Below, one piece after another: positions 26,770-35,156 of a stretch of 64,000 nt of DNA. Below the pieces are notes generated by a model that saw only the letters and a program-made list of their open reading frames with translations, ran no database searches and was not told where the DNA came from. The stretch covers positions 372,001 to 436,000 of the forward strand of contig NC_015976.1 in NCBI RefSeq assembly GCF_000283515.1. Reading direction: 5' to 3'. The number at the start of each line of letters is the position of its first letter. The stretch's first letter is position 1. Origin of the DNA: Sphingobium sp. SYK-6 (GTDB lineage Bacteria > Pseudomonadota > Alphaproteobacteria > Sphingomonadales > Sphingomonadaceae). The position numbers and the translations under genes were made by a program.

Positions 26770-28581
26770 ATGGAATTGCTGGAATGGCTGAACGCGGGAT
26801 TCGACCTGTTCGGGGACAAGTTCGGGGATACGGCGGCGGGCCGATGGCTGGACCATGGCCTGAGCGCCCTTTCCCTCCTGCTGTTCCTGTTCGCGCTGGC
26901 GCTCATCTATCAGGAATTCCTGCGCTGCTATCGCCTGCTGCGCCGGATGAACCCCAATGTCCGCCGGGGCTCGCGCCTGCAGGTGGCGGAAAGTGTGCTG
27001 CTCCTCGCCATCACGGACCGCGCGCTGCTCTCGCGCGACCGGCGGACGCTGCTGCGGCGCACGCGCATTCTCGTCGAGCATGAGCTGTTCGTGCCCCGGC
27101 CCCAGCCGGACTGGCGCGACGGCGGGGTGGACGCGCCGGAAGGCGGGTTCCTCGGTCGGCAGATCTGGCGGATGGGCGGGCGCTGGCGGGCCTGGCGCGC
27201 CTATCGCGCGGAACTGCACGCCTGGCGACAGGACATTCGCCGTGCGCTGGCGCTGGAAGGCAACTGGACCATCCATGTCGACAATCCCGCGCTGGTGAGC
27301 GCGCGGCTGGATGACATCGGCCGCTATTTCGAATGCCTGCGCTCGCTGGGGCTGGATGGCGAGGAAGCGGACCGCTTCATCTGCCCGATCGAGATCGGGT
27401 CCGGCTTCATCGCGCCGCTGCACCTGCTCACCGGGCTGCTCATCCAGTTCAACGACAAATGGCGCCCGATCCTCGAATCCTTCGACCGGGATGCCAACAG
27501 CAGCGCCGAGGCGGCCGGCCGGCCAATCGATGCGACGGATCGCGACCTGCGCCAGATCCAGCTCTTCATCTATAATTGCTGGCTGCTGTGGGGCCCGAGC
27601 ATCCCGATCTGCGAATGCCGCAACTGGGACGCGCGCTACGCCGTCGTCCAATATGGCTATGGCGACGAGAATAATTCCATCGAGGTGGTGGGCAGCCGGC
27701 GCGACATCGCCGCCGCGCTCAAGGGGCTGATGGACGGCCAGTGCCGCCATGAGCGGGCGATCGGCACGGTGGGCGCCACGCCGCCGCCCGAGAAGCCCTT
27801 CACCGGCATGGCCGTGCCGGCCAATGTCATGGGGCGCCTGCGCCTCTCCCGCAGCCTTGGCCGGCGCACGGCAAGCCAGGTCAATGCGCTGCCGCAGGCG
27901 GCCCTCACCAGCTGGGGCGGCGGTCAGGACGAGCGGCCGGTGCTGTTCATTTCCGAGATCGTGAGCAGCAACGCTGTGGAAGGCGATGTCGAGCGGCGGG
28001 AAGCCAGCCGTGGCCACATCGTCATGGATACCGGCGCTTATCCCTCGCGTTATTATTCGGCTTATCTCTGGGCGGCGGTGGTGGTGCTGATGCGCGGGCC
28101 GGATGGCCGCCTGACGCCGCTCACCAGCCTGCAGCCCGGGCCGGCGCAGCCGTGGAAGGACTTCATTCCCTTCTTCGAGCATGGCAATCTGGCGGACCCG
28201 GAAAGCTGCCTGTTCGGCAAGCGCCAGCTCGCGCTCAAGGTGGTGAGCGGCCTTGCCGCCGCCGTGCGCCAGTGGGGCACCGATCGCGAGCCACTGACCT
28301 TCGCCTTCGCCTGCGCGATAGACGAGGCGGGCTGCGGCCATCGCCTCGCTTATCCCGACTGGTCAGGCCATTTCACCATGCGGACCCTGATCGCCGAAGC
28401 GCTCGACAGCCTGGCTGAGAGCGATGCGGCCGCGCGGCGGCTGCGCGACGACAAGCTCCTGCGGTTCGACTATTTCAACGGCCAGCCGGGCGGGCACGAC
28501 TTTTCCGCTTGCGGCTTCCCCGGCATCGTCTCGGCACATTACGACTGGATGGACGAGGCCACCGCTTCGCGCAGCGACTGA
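26770..28581 (+). CDS. Membrane-anchored protein of unknown function, 603 aa
   Basis: One strong membrane helix near residues 32-48 (LSALSLLLFLFALALIY), then about 550 soluble residues that should be cytoplasmic by the positive-inside rule (RLLRRMNPNVRRGSR follows the helix). The soluble part is rich in Trp, Cys and His and has several conserved-looking blocks: PIEIGSGFIAPLHLLTGLL, FIYNCWLLWGPSIPIC, FISEIVSSNAVEGD, and HDFSACGFPGIVSAHYDW. I recognise no named family and propose no function. Codon use is that of the core genome. Its 3' end overlaps the convergent GNAT-like gene by 43 bases. Confidence 0.75.
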   Translation: MELLEWLNAGFDLFGDKFGDTAAGRWLDHGLSALSLLLFLFALALIYQEFLRCYRLLRRMNPNVRRGSRLQVAESVLLLAITDRALLSRDRRTLLRRTRILVEHELFVPRPQPDWRDGGVDAPEGGFLGRQIWRMGGRWRAWRAYRAELHAWRQDIRRALALEGNWTIHVDNPALVSARLDDIGRYFECLRSLGLDGEEADRFICPIEIGSGFIAPLHLLTGLLIQFNDKWRPILESFDRDANSSAEAAGRPIDATDRDLRQIQLFIYNCWLLWGPSIPICECRNWDARYAVVQYGYGDENNSIEVVGSRRDIAAALKGLMDGQCRHERAIGTVGATPPPEKPFTGMAVPANVMGRLRLSRSLGRRTASQVNALPQAALTSWGGGQDERPVLFISEIVSSNAVEGDVERREASRGHIVMDTGAYPSRYYSAYLWAAVVVLMRGPDGRLTPLTSLQPGPAQPWKDFIPFFEHGNLADPESCLFGKRQLALKVVSGLAAAVRQWGTDREPLTFAFACAIDEAGCGHRLAYPDWSGHFTMRTLIAEALDSLAESDAAARRLRDDKLLRFDYFNGQPGGHDFSACGFPGIVSAHYDWMDEATASRSD

Positions 28582-29438
28582 GGCCGCCCCGGGCTGCCGA
28601 GCAGCGCGCGCGGATCGCCGGGCCCGGCGAGGAAAGGCGCCGGATCGAGCAGGGCGATCGTCTCGCCGCGCACGGCCATGCCGTCCAGCCGGTCGAGCTG
28701 GGCCATGGCCGCCGGCACCGCGTCCAGCGGGGCGCCCTTGAGCACCGAGATGCCGAAGAAGGCAGCGAGGTGCCGGCGCAGCACGGCCGGGGCCAGCGTG
28801 GTGCCGGGCAAGCCCATTACCGAATAGACCAGCGTGTCGTCGGCCGCCTGTCCGGCGGAGAGAGGCGGCTGGACATAGGGGAAGTCCACCACTTTCGTGC
28901 CCATCCGTGCCCAGATGCGCAGCCGGTCGAACTGGTCCATGCCGCTGTGCGCCGAATCGCGCTCATAGGCTTGCGGCGTCATGCGGAAGGGGTCGTTCTG
29001 CTCGATGAAGATGGCGACTTCCGTCCCCGCGCGCTCACCGAAGAGGCCGCCGATCAGGCCATGCAGTGCTTTCATGAAGGCACGCAGCGCGCCGCGCCCG
29101 CGCGCCTGCGGGCAGACATAGAGATAATTGAGATTGGCGGTGACCGGCGCGCCGGGCGTGGCGGGATCGGGCGCCATGGCGATGAAGTTCGCGCCGCCGG
29201 TCATCGTGCCGTCCGCGCGGTCGCTGGCAATGACGCACAACTCGCGAAACGCACCGAAGCGCGCGGCAAGGCGCGCATGGTCCGGCCCGTGATTGAGTGC
29301 CAGGCAGCGGGCGAATCCCTCCCGGTCCTCCATCTCGTCCGGCAAGGTGAACGCGCCTTCATAGCCGGTGAAGAAGCGCTCGAAGAGCGGATCGTCGGCT
29401 GTGTCGGTCTGTGCGAGCGAGAGCATGAGGTCAGTCAT
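28539..29438 (-). CDS. GNAT-like acetyltransferase domain protein
   Basis: 299 aa. Central residues show an acetyl-CoA-type pattern: strand LNYLYVCPQARGRGALRAFMKAL, where R-G-R-G-A resembles motif A of GNAT enzymes, preceded by TGGANFIAMA. The C-terminal third is unassigned. Substrate is unknown. It converges with and overlaps the 603-aa gene. rnpB follows upstream on the same strand, 57 bases away, without implying co-transcription. Confidence 0.6.
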   Translation of the reverse strand: MTDLMLSLAQTDTADDPLFERFFTGYEGAFTLPDEMEDREGFARCLALNHGPDHARLAARFGAFRELCVIASDRADGTMTGGANFIAMAPDPATPGAPVTANLNYLYVCPQARGRGALRAFMKALHGLIGGLFGERAGTEVAIFIEQNDPFRMTPQAYERDSAHSGMDQFDRLRIWARMGTKVVDFPYVQPPLSAGQAADDTLVYSVMGLPGTTLAPAVLRRHLAAFFGISVLKGAPLDAVPAAMAQLDRLDGMAVRGETIALLDPAPFLAGPGDPRALLGSPGRPQSLREAVASSIQS

Positions 29439-29495
29439 CGCGCGCCTTCACCACAGCGCGGCCGGGGGCGCAAGCGCGGGTAGCGGTGCAAAAAT

Positions 29496-29921
29496 GCCAG
29501 GCGGCCTGTAAGCCGGGTTCTGTCCACCGCCGCCGTATCCCCAAGGGGACGCGCGGGCGGATGGGCGATCATTCCTCTAGGACCGTTCTCTCGAACGGCC
29601 TCAAGCAACCAACCCGGGCGGTCGGGCCGAAACATGCCCTGCGGCTTGCGCCGCGTGCCGCCCCTATTCGGTCTTGCTCCCGGTGGGGTTTGCCGTGCCG
29701 CTCCCGTTGCCGGGCGCGCGGTGCGCTCTTGCCGCACCCTTTCACTTTTCACGCGGCCGAAGCCCTAGTCCGAAGACAGACGTGACCTGCTCTCTGTTGC
29801 ACTTTCCCTGACCCCCGCTTGCGCAGGAACCGCCGGACGTTATCCGGCACCGCCGTTTCGTGGAGCCCGGACTTTCCTCGCCGATCCCATGAGGATCGCC
29901 GCGATCGCCCGGCCGCCTGGC
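29496..29921 (-). ncRNA. rnpB: RNase P RNA (type A)
   Basis: Catalytic RNA that trims tRNA 5' leaders together with RnpA. On the minus strand the 5' and 3' ends pair as the P1 helix (GCCAGGCGGCC at 29911-29921 with its complement at 29496-29506). Next to it lie conserved regions: GAGGAAAGTCCGGGCTCCAC near the 5' end and AGAACCCGGCTTACAGGCC near the 3' end. The length, about 426 bases, fits alphaproteobacterial type A RNAs. Ends are set by P1. Confidence 0.95.
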
Positions 29922-29952
29922 GAGGCGCATATAGGCGCGCGGGCGGCGCGAG

Positions 29953-30891
29953 TCATCCCCTGCCGGCAAGCAGCCAGGCGGCGCAGGCGAGATCCTGCAC
30001 GATGGAGCCAAGGGACTTGTAGATCGTCACGTCCCGCGCATCCGTCCGCCCCGGCGCGTCGCCGCTCAGCACGGCGCCGATCCCGGGCAGGACATGCGCG
30101 TCGGTGACGAGGCCCGCGGCCCGCGCGTTCAGGAACTCGGCGCCCTGCGCCAGCACACCCTCGCGATGATCGGGAATGAAGCGCGCGCGGGCGACGAGGT
30201 CGATGTCGATCTCGGACGGCCCGGCGCGGCTGGAGCCGACCGCATTGATATGCGTGCCGTCCGCCACATCGCGCGAGAAGAGGATGGGCTCGGCGGCTGC
30301 CGTGGTCGTGCAGATGATGTCCGCGTCCCGCGCCGCCTCCGCCACGCTGGCTACGGCGCGGGCCGGGAGCCCGAGTTCCTTGGCGACGCGCTGCGCCATC
30401 GCCTGCGCCTTCTGAGGCGTGCGGCCCCAGAACGCGACGCTTTCCAGCGGGCGGACATGGCGGATCGCGGCGGCATGGTGCCAGGCCTGCTCACCCGTGC
30501 CGAGAATGGCGAGGCGCGTCGCATCGGGCCGGGCAAGGGCATCGGTCGCGGCGGCCGACGCGCTGGCGGTGCGGATGGCCGTCACTTCGCCGCCATCGAT
30601 CACGCCGGCCGGGGCGCCGGTGCGCGGATCGAACAGGACAATGAGCCCCTGATGCGATTTGCCCTGCGCGGCGGAGGCGGGGAAGACGCTGACGATCTTG
30701 GCGCCGAAGCCTGCCCCCTCCAGCGCGCCGGGCATCACGCCGAAGGCCGCGCCTTCGCCCAGATCGATGATGCCGCGCAGCAGCTGCTGGCTGCGCCCCC
30801 GATGCAGCGCGATCATCGCTTCGCGCATCAGGGGAATGCAGGCGGCATGGTCCAGCCGCCGGCGGACTTCCTCGGCGCCGATGACGATCAT
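29953..30891 (-). CDS. Ornithine cyclodeaminase / mu-crystallin family protein
   Basis: 312 aa with the family's NAD(P)-binding loop LAILGTGEQAWHHAAAI, the lysine-region GAKIVSVFP, the FDPRTGAPAGVIDGGEVTAIRTAS block, and HINAVGSSRAG. Members include ornithine cyclodeaminase, alanine dehydrogenase, ketimine reductase and tauropine-like dehydrogenases, so substrate cannot be fixed. Starts three bases after the M19 dipeptidase-like gene; last gene of a tight amidohydrolase/dipeptidase-like/OCD operon, suggesting use of an amino acid released by the other two enzymes. Confidence 0.9.
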   Translation of the reverse strand: MIVIGAEEVRRRLDHAACIPLMREAMIALHRGRSQQLLRGIIDLGEGAAFGVMPGALEGAGFGAKIVSVFPASAAQGKSHQGLIVLFDPRTGAPAGVIDGGEVTAIRTASASAAATDALARPDATRLAILGTGEQAWHHAAAIRHVRPLESVAFWGRTPQKAQAMAQRVAKELGLPARAVASVAEAARDADIICTTTAAAEPILFSRDVADGTHINAVGSSRAGPSEIDIDLVARARFIPDHREGVLAQGAEFLNARAAGLVTDAHVLPGIGAVLSGDAPGRTDARDVTIYKSLGSIVQDLACAAWLLAGRG

Positions 30892-30894
30892 GGC

Positions 30895-32031
30895 TCAGCT
30901 GCCCCAGATCGTTTCGGCATAGCGCAGGAAGTTCGTCCCGAGGATCTTCTCGATGCGCGCCGCGCGGTAGCCCTTCTCGCGCAGCAGGCGAGCGAGCTTG
31001 CGGAACTGGTCCGGCCCGCGCAGGTCGACGACGAAGGGATAAGTGTCCGGCCGCTCGCCGGTGGCGCTGATGCCGGCGGCGCGGCGCTGGGCGATCTCCT
31101 CGGCCAGCGCGGCCTCATAGACCTTGAGATCGTCGATCTGCGTGACGCTGCCGTCCGTGCCGATGCCGACATGATCCTCGCCGCACAGATTCACCGCATG
31201 GTCGATATGCGCGACGACATGCTCGGCGCGGGCATGGCCGGAGACGTCGAGGAAAGGCATGAAATAGATGCCGACGAAGCCGCCCTTCTCGGCGACGAGG
31301 CGCAGCTCTGCATCGGTCTTGTTGCGCGGCAGGTCGGCGACCGCGCGGCAGCCGGTGTGATTGATGGAGATCGGCGCTTTCGAGATGCGCGCGGCCTCGA
31401 GGCAAGTGCGCTCGCCGCTGTGCGAGAGATCGACCATCACGCGCTGTTCGTTGAGGCGCGCGATCACTTCGCGCCCGAAGGGCGTGATGCCGCGATTCTC
31501 CGGCGCCATGGAGCCATCGCCGATCTGGTTGGCGGGATTGTAAGTGAGCTGGAAGATGCGCACGCCGAGATTGGCGAAGATGTCGACGCGGCTGGCATCC
31601 TCGCCCATCATCGCGCCGTTCTGGAAGCCGTAGATGATGCCGATCCTGTTCTCGGCTTTGGCGCGGCGGATGTCCGCTGCGCTCAGGATCTTGAGAAGGT
31701 CCTTCTCGTGGCGGCGCAGCAGTGCGTCCGTCTCCGCCACGTCGCGTACGCTGATCTCGAACGGGTCGCCGGGTCCGGAAACATAGCCGAAGGTGCAATT
31801 GACGGCGGTGAGGCCGGAAGCATGGGCCTCGGCCAGCACGCGCGGGCTGAACGGGTCCGCCTCGCCGCGCCGGTTGGGATCGCCGAGCCCGCCGAGCGCA
31901 TTGATGACGATCCAGTCCTCGCCCATCGCCTCGCCTGTCGCCTTGTCTGCCGCCCAAGCGGCGCGCGGCAGGAGAGCGGCGGCGGCGAGCCCTGTCGCGC
32001 CGCCGAGCAGCGCGCGCCGGTCAATCCTCAT
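30895..32031 (-). CDS. Membrane dipeptidase (M19) family protein with atypical metal site
   Basis: 378 aa. Begins RIDRRALLGGATGLAAAALL, a twin-arginine-like signal, so probably periplasmic. M19 signatures present: QLTYNPANQIGDG, VMVDLSHSGERT, INHTGCRAVADLPRN and HVGIGTDGS. The usual N-terminal H-x-D metal ligands are absent (the site reads VINALGGLGDPN), and the usual bridging Glu position reads GFQNGAM. A subgroup with this change may be non-classical peptidases or bind metal differently. It overlaps the upstream amidohydrolase gene by 11 bases. Confidence 0.85.
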   Translation of the reverse strand: MRIDRRALLGGATGLAAAALLPRAAWAADKATGEAMGEDWIVINALGGLGDPNRRGEADPFSPRVLAEAHASGLTAVNCTFGYVSGPGDPFEISVRDVAETDALLRRHEKDLLKILSAADIRRAKAENRIGIIYGFQNGAMMGEDASRVDIFANLGVRIFQLTYNPANQIGDGSMAPENRGITPFGREVIARLNEQRVMVDLSHSGERTCLEAARISKAPISINHTGCRAVADLPRNKTDAELRLVAEKGGFVGIYFMPFLDVSGHARAEHVVAHIDHAVNLCGEDHVGIGTDGSVTQIDDLKVYEAALAEEIAQRRAAGISATGERPDTYPFVVDLRGPDQFRKLARLLREKGYRAARIEKILGTNFLRYAETIWGS

Positions 32032-33406
32032 CCCTGCCTCCCATTTCCGCCTTGGTGACGGGCGTGTAGTCCGCGCGGCGATAGGCGCGGCCGCGCTTCA
32101 CGGTCGTCTCGATGCTGCGGACATGATCGATGTCCTGCAGCGGATCGGCGGTGAGGACGATGAAATTGGCGAGCTTGCCCGGCTCGATGGAGCCCATCTC
32201 CTTTTCCTGCCCGGCCGCCCGCGCGCCGATCAGCGTGGCGGCGCGGATGACCTCCAGCGGCGGCATGCCGACATCATGCTGGAGGAAATGAAGCTCGTCG
32301 AACAGCGCCGGCCATGGATCGTCCGTTTTGTGCACGAAGTCCGTGCCGGCCGAGATGGGCACGCCCGCCTGCCATGCCTGCCGGGTGAGGCGGGTGGTGG
32401 CCGGGCCGGTGCAGCGCAGCGGCTTGGCGGCGGGATTGTTCCGCCGCTCTTCCTCGAACAGCACGAACAGGCTGCCGGTCGCATCGAGCACGGCGCCGCG
32501 CTCCAGCATGGCGGCAAAGAGCCTCGCCAGCACCGGGTCGTCCCCGCTGGCGGCAAGACGGCGCTCGTCGACCGGGGTGCGGTCCTCATAAGCGGGCAGC
32601 ATGGCCGGCTGGGTCTGGTAAGCGAGATAGCAGACATGGCTCAGCGAATCCGGCCCGGCCGCGATGACGTCCGCCGGCCATGTCGGGAAGACGGCGCTGT
32701 GGGCCCAGATCATCATGCCCTGCCGATGCGCTTCCTGCGTGATTCCGGCGATGAGGCTGGCTGGCAGGTTCGCATAGATCTTGATCGCAGTGGCGGAGGT
32801 TCCCTTCGCGAGCGTCACGGCCGTGCGCAGGTCGGTCTTGTCGTCGATCGCCTGCATCCATGGCGCGGTGCCGGGCGTCTTGCCCAGGCTGACCGCGAGG
32901 ACGCGCGGGTCCTCGAAGAAGGACGGTCCGGCCATCAGCGCGGCGTAGAAGATGTCCGGCGCGGGCATCTCCCCGGCCAGCGAGGCGCGGGAGAGCTCGC
33001 CCACCGCGCGCAGGTCGTCGGCCATGTCGCGCACCGCCGTGACGCCGCCATAAAGCTGCCGGCGCAGCATCGCTTCGGCCCGTCCCCGATTGGGCGGCGT
33101 GGCGAGATGGACATGGCTGTCGATGAGGCCGGGCATCACATGGCGGCCGGAGAGGTCGACCGTTCGCGCGCCGCCGGTCCGGGCGGCGTCGAGCGTGCCG
33201 CTGGGCCCGACCGCCTCGATCCGCTCGCCCCGCACGAGGATGTCCTGATCTTTCCGCGCCGGCGCGCCTGTCCCGTCGATCAGCGTCGCGTGCGTATAGA
33301 GCACGGCTTCGGCCGCCTTGGCCGGCAGTTGCGCGGTGGCGGGCAGGCCGGCGGCGAGGAACGTCGCGGCCGCGACGAAAGCGGCAATGCGGGGTAAGGT
33401 CGTCAT
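32021..33406 (-). CDS. Secreted amidohydrolase family protein
   Basis: 461 aa with a signal peptide (MTTLPRIAAFVAAATFLAAG, cleavage near ATA-Q). Metal-dependent hydrolase motifs: H-x-H in GLIDSHVHLATPP, Lys in TAIKIYANL, His in MIWAHSAVF, later His in LSHVCYL and Asp in PISAGTDFVHK. The C-terminal GKLANFIVLTADPLQDI closes the barrel's beta-sandwich. It resembles imidazolonepropionase/prolidase-like amidohydrolases. First gene of the operon with the M19-like and OCD-like genes. The start at 33406 is set by the signal peptide. Confidence 0.9.
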   Translation of the reverse strand: MTTLPRIAAFVAAATFLAAGLPATAQLPAKAAEAVLYTHATLIDGTGAPARKDQDILVRGERIEAVGPSGTLDAARTGGARTVDLSGRHVMPGLIDSHVHLATPPNRGRAEAMLRRQLYGGVTAVRDMADDLRAVGELSRASLAGEMPAPDIFYAALMAGPSFFEDPRVLAVSLGKTPGTAPWMQAIDDKTDLRTAVTLAKGTSATAIKIYANLPASLIAGITQEAHRQGMMIWAHSAVFPTWPADVIAAGPDSLSHVCYLAYQTQPAMLPAYEDRTPVDERRLAASGDDPVLARLFAAMLERGAVLDATGSLFVLFEEERRNNPAAKPLRCTGPATTRLTRQAWQAGVPISAGTDFVHKTDDPWPALFDELHFLQHDVGMPPLEVIRAATLIGARAAGQEKEMGSIEPGKLANFIVLTADPLQDIDHVRSIETTVKRGRAYRRADYTPVTKAEMGGRDED

Positions 33407-33521
33407 GACCTGTCGATATGGAAGCAACGGACGGCTGGCAAGCGCGGCCGTCTTGCAGACAGCCTTGCTTCTTCCACCCGTGTGAACCCCGAAGGCATCC
33501 GTAGGATGGTGTCGATCCGAC

Positions 33522-34205
33522 CTAATCGTCGCCGCGGGGGCGGGGCAGCAGCAGCGCGAGCAGGATCGCCCGGCATTCGCCATCGATCACGCCGTCGATC
33601 AGCTCGGGGCGGAAGCGCCGCTGGAACGCGACGACGGCGGCCTCGGGATCGGAAATGTCGTAGCCGAAGCGCTCGAGCGCCAGCATGAAGCCGCCGTCCG
33701 ACCAGTGCGGGTCCATGAGATTGCGAGTGGGGCGCGGAAGAGCGAGCCGCAGCCGGGCCAGCTTGTGCCAGGGGAAAAGCTCGCCCGGGTCCTGCTTGCG
33801 TGCCGGGGCGATGTCGCTGTGGCCCACGACATTGCCGCGCGTGATGCGATGGCGCGTCATGATGTCGTGCACCAGCGGGATGAGCGCGTCGATCTGCTCG
33901 TCCGGGAAAGGGCGATAGCCCCATTCATGGCCGGGATTGATGAGCTCGATGCCGATGCTGGCGGAATTGATGTTCGAGATGCCGCGCCACCAGGAGACCC
34001 CGGCATGCCAGGCGCGCTTGCGCTCGTCCACCATGCGGATCACTTGCCCATCCTCGGTCACCACATAATGCGCGGAGACCTTGCTTTCCGGGCTGGCCAG
34101 CCACTGGATCGCGCTCGGCGCATCGGGCATGCCGGTATAATGCAGGACGAGGACGGAGATCGGCAGGGTGCGCTCATCGAAATTGGGCGACGGCGTCTCG
34201 ATCAT
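33522..34205 (-). CDS. N-acetylmuramoyl-L-alanine amidase (AmiD/AmpD type)
   Basis: 227 aa. Amidase_2 domain with zinc ligands His in SVLVLHYTGM and His and Asp in VVGHSDIAPARKQDPG, plus SAHYVVTEDG and the structural GIELINPG. A C-terminal domain of about 70 residues (GGFMLALERFGYDI to DGVIDGECRAILLALL) resembles a peptidoglycan-binding module, as in AmiD. No signal peptide is visible, so it may act on recycled cytoplasmic anhydro-muropeptides like AmpD, despite the AmiD-like layout. No ampE or beta-lactamase gene is adjacent. Confidence 0.9.
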   Translation of the reverse strand: MIETPSPNFDERTLPISVLVLHYTGMPDAPSAIQWLASPESKVSAHYVVTEDGQVIRMVDERKRAWHAGVSWWRGISNINSASIGIELINPGHEWGYRPFPDEQIDALIPLVHDIMTRHRITRGNVVGHSDIAPARKQDPGELFPWHKLARLRLALPRPTRNLMDPHWSDGGFMLALERFGYDISDPEAAVVAFQRRFRPELIDGVIDGECRAILLALLLPRPRGDD

Positions 34206-34292
34206 GCAGGCTCTGGTGCCCCTGGTTCTTCCTGCCGCGACGAAGCGGCTCCCTGTCCCCTAGCCGATCGGCGGGCCGGGCGGAAGGGCCGT

Positions 34293-35156
34293 TCAGCCGG
34301 CGAGGCGGCTGATGACGCCATTCGCGGCGATCGGCCGCTCGGCAATGTAGATGCAGCTGAGTTCCCGGCAATTGGTGAAGGCGTTGTTGCCGCCCGCCAG
34401 CATCTCGCCGGCGCCGAGTACGAGGAACGTGCCCGGCCGGGCATGGCGGGCAAGCTGGTCCTGCGCGAGGCGGCGCTTGTCCTCCGGAAAGTAGAAGAGG
34501 AGATTGCGGCACAAGATGAGATCGAACAGGCCGGAGACCCGGCTGGTGTCGAGGAGATTGTCGGCCTGGAAAGTGACCATGGCGCGGATCTCCTCCGCGA
34601 TCTGCCAGTCCTCGCCGAGCGGGCGGAACCAGCGCAGCAGATCGTTGACCGGCAGGCCGCGCTGCATGTCCATCTGCGCATAGCAACCGCGCCGTGCCGT
34701 TGCGATGGATAGCTCCGAGACGTCGGTGCCCAGGATGTGGATGCGCCAGCCGTCCCACATGTCGCCCATGCGGCGGATCATCATGGCCAGCGAATAGGCT
34801 TCCTGACCCGTGGAGCAGCCCGCGGACCAGATGCGCAGCACTTTCTCGCGCGCCTGATCGCGGATGCGGGGCAGCACCTGGTGCTCGATCGCCTCGAAAA
34901 CCGCATGATCGCGGAAGAAGGAGCTTTCATGATTGAGCATCGCGTCGATCGCCTGACGCGTCAGCATGCCGTCCGGATCGGCATCCAGCGCCACGAGCAG
35001 CGCATCCAGCGAGGGAAGGCCCCGCGCGCGCAGCAGCGGCCGCAGCGAGGTCTCGATGCGCCAGCGCCGGGCTTCGGTCAGGATCTGCCCGGTCCGGCTG
35101 GCGAGCAGATCGCCCAGCCGCGCGATCGTCTGGTCATGCGTGCCGGTGCCGCTCAT
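34293..35156 (-). CDS. cheR: Chemotaxis protein methyltransferase CheR
   Basis: 287 aa. Methylates glutamates on chemoreceptors using S-adenosylmethionine. N-terminal helical domain (TIARLGDLLASRTG to MLNHESSFFRD) and SAM-binding domain with RIWSAGCSTGQEAYSLAM, ILGTDVS and FDLILCRNLLFYF. The start overlaps cheB's stop by four bases, so translation is coupled. Last gene of the che operon (cheA, W, Y, B, R). No chemoreceptor gene lies in the window. Confidence 0.95.
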   Translation of the reverse strand: MSGTGTHDQTIARLGDLLASRTGQILTEARRWRIETSLRPLLRARGLPSLDALLVALDADPDGMLTRQAIDAMLNHESSFFRDHAVFEAIEHQVLPRIRDQAREKVLRIWSAGCSTGQEAYSLAMMIRRMGDMWDGWRIHILGTDVSELSIATARRGCYAQMDMQRGLPVNDLLRWFRPLGEDWQIAEEIRAMVTFQADNLLDTSRVSGLFDLILCRNLLFYFPEDKRRLAQDQLARHARPGTFLVLGAGEMLAGGNNAFTNCRELSCIYIAERPIAANGVISRLAG

